Assembly (NCBI GenBank): GCA_028689015.1
Contig: JAQTXC010000020.1
Coordinates: forward strand, 1 to 47,671
DNA length: 47,671 nt
From: Dechloromonas sp.
Lineage (GTDB): Bacteria > Pseudomonadota > Gammaproteobacteria > Burkholderiales > Rhodocyclaceae
Direction of reading: 5' to 3'
Position numbers and translations under genes: made by a program. Every line of letters starts with the position of its first letter. Within the stretch, counting starts at the first letter, position 1. Shown piece by piece: positions 25,781 to 32,262 of the stretch. A model generated the notes under the pieces. That model was not told the origin of the DNA. It saw only the letters and a list, made by a program, of their open reading frames with translations, and did no database searches.

Positions 25781-26198
25781 GGACCGACTCCAGCCAGGTG
25801 CGGATGGCCCACATCGCCTCCTGCTGCAAGATGCCTTCGAACGGTGGCATGTAAACGCGACCATCGCGCACGGCGCCCTTGCGAATACGCTGCAGGAAGA
25901 TTTCGTCCCCTTCATCGCCGGTCGGCAGATAGCGCAAATCAGGCGCGATCCCGCCAGAAATACCGCCCAGGCCGTGGCAGCGGGCGCAGTTCTGGTTGTA
26001 GGCGGAATCGCCAATTTTCTTGGCGGTGTCGTTTTTGCGGTAGGGGTTGCTGTCGCGCCAATCGTTACCCAGTGCTTTCAATTCACGGGTATCGACCGCC
26101 TGTGGCGTCACGTCGCCATGGGCAAAAACTGAGGAAATCGGGGCGCTACCGGCAATGACGATCAGGGCGGTGGCGAGGGTGCGGGTGATGGGTTTCAC
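25770..26198 (-). CDS. pedF: Cytochrome c-550 PedF-like
   Basis: The 142-residue precursor has a signal peptide (TLATALIVIAGSAPISSVFA), then HGDVTPQAVDT, the hallmark start of PedF-type cytochromes, one haem motif CARCH and a likely Met ligand in VYMPPFEG. It would accept electrons from a quinoprotein alcohol dehydrogenase in the periplasm. The start is the GTG at 26198, since AAGGAG lies 5 nt before it; the GTG at 26231 lies almost on the predicted transcription start and is rejected. It is the first gene of a four-gene operon with a near-perfect sigma-54 promoter 45 bp upstream. The dehydrogenase itself is not in the window. Confidence 0.92.
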   Translation of the reverse strand: MKPITRTLATALIVIAGSAPISSVFAHGDVTPQAVDTRELKALGNDWRDSNPYRKNDTAKKIGDSAYNQNCARCHGLGGISGGIAPDLRYLPTGDEGDEIFLQRIRKGAVRDGRVYMPPFEGILQQEAMWAIRTWLESVHEE

Positions 26199-26242
26199 GA
26201 AGTCTCCTTGTTGGAATGTGTTTGCGGTCACCGACTTCTGTC

Positions 26243-26258
26243 TGCAAACCCTGTGCCA
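26243..26258 (-). promoter_or_regulatory. Sigma-54 promoter of the pedF operon (perfect consensus)
   Basis: Read on the minus strand the site is TGGCACAGGGTTTGCA, an exact match to TGGCAC-N5-TTGCA. Transcription would begin near 26232, leaving a leader of about 34 nt to the GTG of pedF. Such promoters need an AAA+ activator, and one is encoded divergently at 26448. Confidence 0.88.
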
Positions 26259-26329
26259 GCCCAGCCGGCGACACGGTCAACCGCCCCCAATGGCAAAAAA
26301 ACCAGCGCCGGGGCCAAAAACCGATACCC

Positions 26330-26345
26330 TGGCATCAAAACTGCT
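26330..26345 (+). promoter_or_regulatory. Probable sigma-54 promoter of the activator gene
   Basis: TGGCATCAAAACTGCT has the invariant GG and GC 10 nt apart and close -24 and -12 elements. The start would be near 26355, about 92 nt before the activator ATG. This suggests that the activator may control its own synthesis. Confidence 0.6.
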
Positions 26346-26447
26346 TGATATTGGCAGGCAGTGCTGCGTGCGTTGCTAATAAAAAGTGCAGGTGCTACGT
26401 TATGAAGCAACACAATAAAAACAAGTTGCTGCAATCCCGGAGGAGAG

Positions 26448-28451
26448 ATGGGACAACTCGATTTGACGGCCGGATTACACGGCCAGCGCCTGCTTGAGGC
26501 GCGTGAACTTTTTTTCCAGCAAGGTGATGCGCCGGTCGATCTGATCGAACCGACCATCTTGCGTTCATGGGAACGCTGCCGCCGTTTCGGGCTGATCGAA
26601 AACGACCCGCTGTCCGGGCTGAGTTCGATCGACCGTCTGGCCCTGAAAACCGAACAGGAGCACAACCGCTGCCTGCTCGTCCAGAGTCGGCCCATCCTCG
26701 CCCATGTCTACGAGCAAATCCGCGACTCGGGCAGCATGGTGATCCTGGCCGACGCCAATGGCTTGCTGCTGGAAACCGTCGGCGATCCGGATTTCGTCGG
26801 CCGGGCCGACCGCGTCGCCCTGTCGGCTGGCGCCTCCTGGGATGAAAACCTGCGCGGCACCAACGCCATCGGCACCGCGCTGTCAGAAGAGTGCCCGGTC
26901 GAAGTCCACGGCGGCGAGCACTTCCTTGAACACAATGCCTTCCTGACCTGCTGCGCCAGCCCGATCTTCGGACCCGATGGCCGCCTGGTCGGCGTCCTCG
27001 ACATTTCTGGCGACTATCGCAGTTACCAGCACCACACCCTGGGCCTGGTCCGCATGTCGGCCGCCCTGCTCGAACGGCATCTGTTTGAAGCAACGCATGG
27101 TGGCAGCATGCTGGTTTGTTTTCATGTGCGGGCCGACTACCTGGGCAGCCCCGGCGAAGGCATCGCTGCTATTTCCTGCGACGGTGAAATCCTGGCCATG
27201 AATCGCCAGGGCCTGAAGATTCTCGGTTTGCGCCCGGTCGACGCGGTCCACCGGGATTTTTCGATGGTTTTCGAAACCGAGCTCAATACGCTGCTCGACC
27301 GCCTGCGTCTGCAAATACGCGGCAGTTGCGAATTGCGGGTCGGCCGTCAGACCTTGCACCTGCAACTGCGCGGCCAACTGCCAACCCCGACGCTGGTCAC
27401 CCGCACGCTGGAAATATCGCCCTGTCAGGCCGCGCCCCGCCCGGCCGCTGCCCCCGTTGCCGTCCAGAGCAGCGGCGTCATGACGCTGGACCATCTGGCA
27501 ACGGGCGACCCTCGCCTGCAACTGGCCATCGACCGCGCCAGCCGTATCCTTAACCGCGACATTCCGCTGCTCATCCAGGGCGAATCTGGGGCCGGCAAGG
27601 AAATGTTCGCCAAGGCGTTTCATCAAAGCGGGCCGCGCCACGAACAAGCCTTTGTCGCGCTCAACTGTGCCTCGATTCCTGAAACCCTGATCGAATCCGA
27701 ACTGTTCGGCTACCAGGGCGGCGCCTTTACCGGTGCCCGCAAAGAAGGCTCGCCGGGCAAGATCCAGCAGGCGCACGGCGGCACCCTCTTTCTCGACGAA
27801 ATCGGCGACATGCCGCTCAACCTGCAAGCCCGCCTGCTGCGCGTCCTGCAGGAACGCTGCGTCACCCCGCTGGGCAGCAACCGGGCCATTGCCGTGGATA
27901 TTTCACTGGTCTGCGCCACGCACCGCAAATTGCGTAACGAAGTGGCCGCCGGACGTTTCCGCGAAGATTTGTACTACCGGCTGAATGGCTTGGCCGTCAC
28001 CTTGCCGCCCTTGCGCGAACGCAGCGACCTGCGGGTGCTGGTCGGCAAGCTGGCGACCGCCGAGGCCGTGAATCACGGTCAACCGGTCCAGTTCACCGAA
28101 AATGCCTTGCAGTGCATCGAGGCCTACGACTGGCCTGGCAATATCCGCCAGTTGTACAACGTCATCCGGGTGACGATGGCCATGCTCGATCCGGATGAGC
28201 ATTTGATTGACCGTCATCACCTGCCGGAAGAACTGCTTGAAGACCTCTTGCCTCGACCGGCCGAGGACAGCAGCCCGTTGCACGACCCGTGGGCGCCCGC
28301 CCCGCTGGACAACGCCCCCGGTAGCCTGGAGGAAATAGGTCGTCAGGTTGCCTTGCGCACGCTGGAAGCGGCCGGCGGTAACATCTCGGCCGCCGCCCGC
28401 CAGTTGGGGATCAGCCGCAACACGCTGTACCGAAAACTGGGTCGGATGTAA
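26448..28451 (+). CDS. acoR: Sigma-54-dependent activator, AcoR family
   Basis: This 667-residue regulator has an AcoR-type N-terminal GAF sensor (GASWDENLRGTNAIGTAL, then CPVEVHGGEHFLEHN), a AAA+ domain with Walker A GESGAGKE near residue 377, the sigma-54 contact loop GAFTGA near 424 and Walker B GGTLFLDEIGDM, and a Fis-type helix-turn-helix at the C-terminus (ISAAARQLGISRNTLYRKL). It would activate the sigma-54 promoters at 26243 (pedF operon), 20102 (ald) and perhaps its own at 26330, in response to an alcohol, aldehyde or acetoin-like signal that cannot be named. The ATG at 26448 follows GGAGGAGAG. Its stop abuts the stop of the SirB2 gene with no gap. The family is certain; the symbol is by resemblance. 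Confidence 0.93.
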   Translation: MGQLDLTAGLHGQRLLEARELFFQQGDAPVDLIEPTILRSWERCRRFGLIENDPLSGLSSIDRLALKTEQEHNRCLLVQSRPILAHVYEQIRDSGSMVILADANGLLLETVGDPDFVGRADRVALSAGASWDENLRGTNAIGTALSEECPVEVHGGEHFLEHNAFLTCCASPIFGPDGRLVGVLDISGDYRSYQHHTLGLVRMSAALLERHLFEATHGGSMLVCFHVRADYLGSPGEGIAAISCDGEILAMNRQGLKILGLRPVDAVHRDFSMVFETELNTLLDRLRLQIRGSCELRVGRQTLHLQLRGQLPTPTLVTRTLEISPCQAAPRPAAAPVAVQSSGVMTLDHLATGDPRLQLAIDRASRILNRDIPLLIQGESGAGKEMFAKAFHQSGPRHEQAFVALNCASIPETLIESELFGYQGGAFTGARKEGSPGKIQQAHGGTLFLDEIGDMPLNLQARLLRVLQERCVTPLGSNRAIAVDISLVCATHRKLRNEVAAGRFREDLYYRLNGLAVTLPPLRERSDLRVLVGKLATAEAVNHGQPVQFTENALQCIEAYDWPGNIRQLYNVIRVTMAMLDPDEHLIDRHHLPEELLEDLLPRPAEDSSPLHDPWAPAPLDNAPGSLEEIGRQVALRTLEAAGGNISAAARQLGISRNTLYRKLGRM

Positions 28452-28832
28452 TCACAGGCCCAGGGTCGGACTGCGACTCAGGGCCACCGCAACGATATAG
28501 CCATACGTCGCCAGCGCCAGCCCGAAACTGGCGCGGCGGACGCTCATCGTCCGCCCGCGCTTGAGGGCCAGACTGCCCAGTACGATGTAGAGCAACAAAC
28601 CGAAAAACTTGGCGCTCAGCCAGTCGACCGCAAACGGGTACTGGCCGGACAGTACGGCCAGCGCCACGGCGCTGCCCAACAAGACGCTGTCGATGAGGTG
28701 TGGCAAGCGGCGGGCCAGCGGCCCCTGCAATTGCGGCGACGCCCGCCACATCCACAGGCCACGCCACAGAAAACCCAGACCGCTGAGTACAACGCAGCTC
28801 AGGTGTACGTGCTTGAGGGCAAGGTAGCTCAT
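28452..28832 (-). CDS. SirB2 family membrane protein
   Basis: This 126-residue protein has four membrane helices and resembles SirB2, a small inner-membrane family of unknown function. Features are the histidines in ALKHVHLSCVVLSGLGF and RRLPHLIDSVLLGSA, and the basic loop KRGRTMSVRR. The ATG at 28832 overlaps the stop of the preceding membrane-protein gene (ATGA), so it is the last of four genes expressed from the FNR-type promoter near 30868. The long frame upstream of this ATG is a shadow of the neighbouring gene. Confidence 0.85.
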   Translation of the reverse strand: MSYLALKHVHLSCVVLSGLGFLWRGLWMWRASPQLQGPLARRLPHLIDSVLLGSAVALAVLSGQYPFAVDWLSAKFFGLLLYIVLGSLALKRGRTMSVRRASFGLALATYGYIVAVALSRSPTLGL

Positions 28833-30130
28833 GCCACCCCCCCGCCCTGTCCAGAGGCCATCGGGGCTGGTCGATACTGTCGATAACGGCGGGCCGCCTG
28901 CCACAGGTTCCAGCCCAGGGCGGCATTGGCCAGTACCCAACAAAAACCAGCCAGCCGGGCAAAGCTTTCCGGCCACAGCGCTGCCAGCAGCAAGGTCAGC
29001 AGCGCCAACTGATGCAACCACCACTGGCGTAGTGCCGGTGCTTCCGGCATCAACTTGGCCATCGGCGGTGCAGTGCCGCGCCCGGCATTCTGCAAATGCA
29101 GCCAGCCGAGGAACGGGATGATTTTGTACAACATGCCATTGATAAAACTCATAAAGGCACCGGCCACCAGCAGCACCGCAAAGACCAAGGGCCAGGCGCG
29201 CTGTTGCGCCAGCGCCGGCGCAATAGCCGCGGTCAACAGCATCCCACAGGCCAAAATGGCGGCCAACATGCCACTTTGCCAATAGGCCGCCAACGCATCG
29301 CGCCGGGGTCGCCGGCGGTGAGCCTGCAAATAAAGTGTTCGCCCTGCAAAAAGCAACCCGAGCAACGCCAGGCCTGCTTCAGCCAACCGCACGACCTGCT
29401 CAGCGGAAAATAGCAGTGCCACCGACCACAACAGCAGGCACAGCAGCAGTACAGGTGACAGAAGCTGGCTTTCCCGGGCCGGATAGCCCGGTGTCAGCTG
29501 GAACATCGGCACGACAACGTAAGCCATGGCGACCAACAAGGTGCCCGACCAGCCCGCCAGCCCCCAGGCGGCGTGCAGATCGGTCAAGCCAGCCCATGGC
29601 AGTCGCCATCCACCAGCCAGCGCGCCGACCAAGCCCAGGCCAAGCAGCAGCGTGACCCATAAGCCGAAAAGTGCCAGCTTGAGGCCACGAATCGTCGGAT
29701 TGGCCAGCCCCTGCCCACGCAAGGCCAGCCCGGCCGCCCCTAGAAAATAGGCGATGGCCAGCAACAACAGCCCACCGGCCAGGGCAAAGAGCCACGGCAA
29801 GCTGTATAGAAAGGCCAGCGCCAGGCACAGGCTGCCAACACTGGTCGCACCGTGTACGACGCGGGCCAGGCGCAAGGGATGCGCCATATTGGCCCCGGCA
29901 ACCACCGGGAAAATCTGGATCAGCGCCCCGAGCATGGTCATCAGCATAAAACCCAGCGTCAGCAGGTGGGTGGCGGCCAGGGCCGACGGCATCCAGCGTG
30001 ACGCAAAGACCGTCGCCCCTTCCGACCAGAGCAGCACACCGGCCAGCACGGCAAACCAGGGCGCAGTCAGAAAAAAGCGCAATGGCGCCGCCAGCGGCGG
30101 TGATTGATCAAAGGAGAGCAAGGCCTGCAT
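28829..30130 (-). CDS. Polytopic membrane protein, possibly haem-binding (NnrS/oxidase-like)
   Basis: The 433-residue protein has about 12 predicted membrane helices and little else. Histidines lie at or near helix ends in patterns seen in haem-copper or NnrS-like membrane proteins: ALAATHLLTLGFMLMTMLGA, ANMAHPLRLARVVHGATS, DLHAAWGLAGWSG and KIIPFLGWLHLQ. I do not recognise a named family with certainty. It is encoded with a hemerythrin and a DUF2249 protein behind an FNR-type box, so a role in oxygen or nitric oxide handling is plausible. The ATG at 30130 has a weak ribosome site and follows the DUF2249 stop by 9 bp. It overlaps the SirB2 start. Confidence 0.75.
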   Translation of the reverse strand: MQALLSFDQSPPLAAPLRFFLTAPWFAVLAGVLLWSEGATVFASRWMPSALAATHLLTLGFMLMTMLGALIQIFPVVAGANMAHPLRLARVVHGATSVGSLCLALAFLYSLPWLFALAGGLLLLAIAYFLGAAGLALRGQGLANPTIRGLKLALFGLWVTLLLGLGLVGALAGGWRLPWAGLTDLHAAWGLAGWSGTLLVAMAYVVVPMFQLTPGYPARESQLLSPVLLLCLLLWSVALLFSAEQVVRLAEAGLALLGLLFAGRTLYLQAHRRRPRRDALAAYWQSGMLAAILACGMLLTAAIAPALAQQRAWPLVFAVLLVAGAFMSFINGMLYKIIPFLGWLHLQNAGRGTAPPMAKLMPEAPALRQWWLHQLALLTLLLAALWPESFARLAGFCWVLANAALGWNLWQAARRYRQYRPAPMASGQGGGVA

Positions 30131-30139
30131 TGCCGGGAT

Positions 30140-30367
30140 TCAGCGGGTGATCAAAATATCGAAGCTGCCGTCCGGCAATAAGCTCGTTTGCCAGCAATGG
30201 CCGTTTCGACGCAGCACCTGGTAGAGGGGATGCGGCTCACGAAAGAGCAGCAGTCGCATCGACTCACCCAGAGCGAGTTGGTCGAGCATTTCCATCGTCT
30301 GCACAAAAGGCTCGGGGGGTTCGAGATAACGGGCATCGAGCACGCGCAGCGGCGGCGTGGTGCTCAT
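30140..30367 (-). CDS. DUF2249 domain protein
   Basis: This 75-residue protein matches the DUF2249 pattern: VLDARYLEPPEPFVQTMEML, then LLFREPHPLYQVLRRNG. Members occur as single small proteins or fused to hemerythrin domains and are common in denitrification and nitric-oxide gene sets. The ATG overlaps the hemerythrin stop (ATGA), so synthesis is coupled. The ligand is unknown. Confidence 0.88.
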   Translation of the reverse strand: MSTTPPLRVLDARYLEPPEPFVQTMEMLDQLALGESMRLLLFREPHPLYQVLRRNGHCWQTSLLPDGSFDILITR

Positions 30368-30810
30368 AGCCGGGCCAAACTCTGCTGCAAGGCACTGATC
30401 AACGGGTCAATCTGGGCTGCCAGATGCTGGTCGCACATCGGATAAAGGACATTTTCTTCCTTCATGTTGTGCTGCTGCATCATGATCAGCAGGGTATCGA
30501 CCACGGCAAAAAAATCGTCTCCCTGCCCGGCTGCCAACGCAGCCTGTGCCGCGGCCAGCAGTTCGCGCATCTGGGCGTGTTCGTGGCGCATGACGGCAGT
30601 CGGGCCGCCGGTCATGCCGGTCGCACCTTCGAAGGCCGGAAAAAGCTGGCTTTCTTCAGCCAAAAAATGCGCCGTCATGGCCTGCACAAAGCAGGCAAAA
30701 GCCGCCTGTGCACTCGGCCAGTCCGCCTGGCTGGCGGCTTGTTCTGCGGTCGCAAACAAATCATCGCAATGGCGATGGTCTTCACTCAGTAACTGGTGCA
30801 AGCGCGTCAT
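30364..30810 (-). CDS. Hemerythrin HHE domain protein
   Basis: This 148-residue four-helix protein should bind a di-iron centre. The likely ligands are in LLSEDHRHCDDLF, MTAHFLAEESQLFP, AVMRHEHAQMRE and MMQQHNMKEENVLYP, giving the His and Glu spacing of the HHE family (YtfE/NorA relatives). Such proteins bind oxygen or nitric oxide or repair iron-sulfur clusters. The ATG at 30810 follows AAGGG. It is the first gene of a four-gene leftward operon, with a perfect FNR-type box centred 64 bp upstream, so it is probably induced when oxygen is low. Confidence 0.92.
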   Translation of the reverse strand: MTRLHQLLSEDHRHCDDLFATAEQAASQADWPSAQAAFACFVQAMTAHFLAEESQLFPAFEGATGMTGGPTAVMRHEHAQMRELLAAAQAALAAGQGDDFFAVVDTLLIMMQQHNMKEENVLYPMCDQHLAAQIDPLISALQQSLARL

Positions 30811-30826
30811 GGTCAGCCCTTAAAGA

Positions 30827-30853
30827 ATCAACGCCGACATTGTCGGCGTTGAT
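30827..30853. promoter_or_regulatory. 27-bp perfect palindrome over the hemerythrin promoter
   Basis: ATCAACGCCGACA (30827-30839) and TGTCGGCGTTGAT (30841-30853) are perfect 13-bp inverted arms around one T. If the FNR-type box at 30868 acts from -41.5, the start site is about 30833, and the -10-like GACAAT (30839-30844) lies at the centre of this palindrome. It therefore looks like an operator that could block the promoter. It could also form a leader hairpin 16 nt before the hemerythrin ATG. Confidence 0.6.
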
Positions 30854-30867
30854 AGGCAAGCAGGGCC

Positions 30868-30881
30868 TTGATCCGCATCAA
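30868..30881 (-). promoter_or_regulatory. FNR/DNR-type box of the hemerythrin operon
   Basis: TTGATCCGCATCAA is a perfect match to the FNR consensus TTGAT-N4-ATCAA. It lies 58 bp before the hemerythrin start, a distance suited to activation from -41.5. It points to anaerobic (FNR/ANR) or nitric-oxide (DNR) control. Confidence 0.85.
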
Positions 30882-30887
30882 GCGGAC

Positions 30888-31628
30888 TCAGCCGCCGGCA
30901 ATGCCCACTTGCAGACCATCGAACCAGTTGATGAAGCGGTGGACATCTGCCCCCCGATAAATGGCGCCATGTTGCGGGCAGAGCATGTCGATATTCATTT
31001 GCGCAACGCGCTCGCACCAGCGTCGCTTGGCTTCATTTGACCCCATCCAGCGCCGATGAAAAGCCTCGGCATGGCGGATATGGGTGTCGAAATTTTCGAC
31101 GAACAAACCGTTTTGCGTTGGCGGCAGCAAGGCCGCACCGACATCGCCGGAGAAGAACAGCTTGGCCTGCGGGTCATACAAATGGAAATTGCCAGACGAG
31201 TGCAAGTAATGCGCCGGGATCGCTTGCAGACTCAAGCCGTTAAGCGATATTTCCATGCCTTCGTCCGGGATGCCGACAAAGGTTTCGGCTGTTCCACCAA
31301 AATGCGGGATGAAGCTGCTCCACAGCCAGCTGACGTAACAGCGCATGCTGGGATTGAACTCCAGCCACAAGGCCAGAGAGGAACAGATGTCCGGGTCCTG
31401 GTGCGAGGCAAACACCGCACTCAAGGCCGTCGGATCAAACTCGCTGGACAGGGCGGAAAATACCGCCGGAAAAACTTCGGCCCCACCCGGGTCGAGCAAC
31501 AAGCCCTTGCCGCCATGGGTAATCAGGTATTCGTTGGTGTCGATCAGGTGATTGGGCCGGGCCGGATCACGCACGATGGCCACCCACTTGTGGTCGCCGT
31601 CCTGGAATATGGTGCTAGTCGTCTTCAC
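30888..31628 (-). CDS. Metallo-beta-lactamase-fold di-iron protein, ODP-like oxygen sensor
   Basis: This 246-residue soluble protein has the metallo-beta-lactamase fold of flavodiiron and ODP (oxygen-binding di-iron) proteins. Metal ligands can be traced in ASHQDPDICSS, PAHYLHSSGNFHLYDP, FFSGDVGAAL and CPQHGAIYRG. The first motif has the H-x-(E/D)-x-D form of di-iron members, not the HxHxDH of zinc hydrolases. No flavodoxin domain is attached. ODP proteins in spirochaetes sense oxygen for chemotaxis, and the gene upstream here codes for a chemoreceptor-like module, which supports the same idea. The start is a GTG at 31628 after AAGGA. It is the last gene of the phaC transcript. Confidence 0.85.
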   Translation of the reverse strand: MKTTSTIFQDGDHKWVAIVRDPARPNHLIDTNEYLITHGGKGLLLDPGGAEVFPAVFSALSSEFDPTALSAVFASHQDPDICSSLALWLEFNPSMRCYVSWLWSSFIPHFGGTAETFVGIPDEGMEISLNGLSLQAIPAHYLHSSGNFHLYDPQAKLFFSGDVGAALLPPTQNGLFVENFDTHIRHAEAFHRRWMGSNEAKRRWCERVAQMNIDMLCPQHGAIYRGADVHRFINWFDGLQVGIAGG

Positions 31629-31642
31629 GCCAGTTCCTTGAG

Positions 31643-32260
31643 TTAGTTTGCAGAAAAGAACGCCGAACGGCGCAGGGATTGCAGCGACAACCTGATTTCC
31701 TCGACGATGCCATCGAACTCGCCCGACACCTGGGCCAGCGAACCGGCAAAGGATTGACCATAGGCCGCTTCGATCTTGGCTGACTTGGCCAACACGCCAC
31801 CCAGCTCAACCAGTTGAAAGGCATCGTCCAGGGCCCGCTGCAGTTGCTTGCGCAAACTGGAGAGGCGCGCCTTGTGGGCATCATTGCCGGATTCACGGCG
31901 GGAAATAATTTCGTTCAGGCGCGACTGAGGCGACATGGTCACCGCCGCACGCAGCAGACGCGTGTGCCGAATATCCTGCAAGACCACCGAAACTTCATTA
32001 ACGCAGCGGTGGATCAAGTCGGTCAGCACCCCCATGCTGGTCCGCAGGTCTTGTGAAAAGACCCGCAGTTCGTTAGACAACACACCAAAACCGCGCGCCG
32101 CCGTTCCCGCCCGTTTAGCCAGGAAAATGGCATTGAGCGCCATGATGTTGATCTTGAAGGCGACACCGACCACCGACTTGATTTCTTCATTGATGCGGAC
32201 GATACGCAGCAGATCGATGCCGGCAGAAGCTTGGTTGGACACGGTCAACGCAGTTGTCAT
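31643..32260 (-). CDS. Short cytoplasmic chemoreceptor-like signalling protein (degenerate tip)
   Basis: This 205-residue helical protein has no membrane segment. Residues about 25-65 (INEEIKSVVGVAFKINIMAL, then GTAARGFGVLSNELRVFSQDL) follow the tip of methyl-accepting chemotaxis proteins, whose usual text is QTNLLALNAAIEAARAGE.GRGF. Here the Q-T and the conserved Glu residues are replaced (FKIN, FLAKRAGT), so binding to CheA and CheW may be lost or altered. The rest is coiled coil with many Gln, Leu and Ser residues. It is encoded 2 nt after phaC and 14 nt before the ODP-like gene, making a probable sensor-signaller pair. Function is unproven. Confidence 0.75.
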   Translation of the reverse strand: MTTALTVSNQASAGIDLLRIVRINEEIKSVVGVAFKINIMALNAIFLAKRAGTAARGFGVLSNELRVFSQDLRTSMGVLTDLIHRCVNEVSVVLQDIRHTRLLRAAVTMSPQSRLNEIISRRESGNDAHKARLSSLRKQLQRALDDAFQLVELGGVLAKSAKIEAAYGQSFAGSLAQVSGEFDGIVEEIRLSLQSLRRSAFFSAN

Positions 32261-32262
32261 GG

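Noticed and set aside
26352-26367. Second sigma-54-like site, TTGGCAGGCAGTGCTGC, before the activator gene
   Set aside because: GG and GC are 11 nt apart, not 10; the site at 26330 fits better.
28833-29282. Longer N-terminus for the SirB2-like protein
   Set aside because: The extension is a shadow of the upstream membrane-protein gene; the ATG at 28832 overlaps its stop in the usual ATGA manner.
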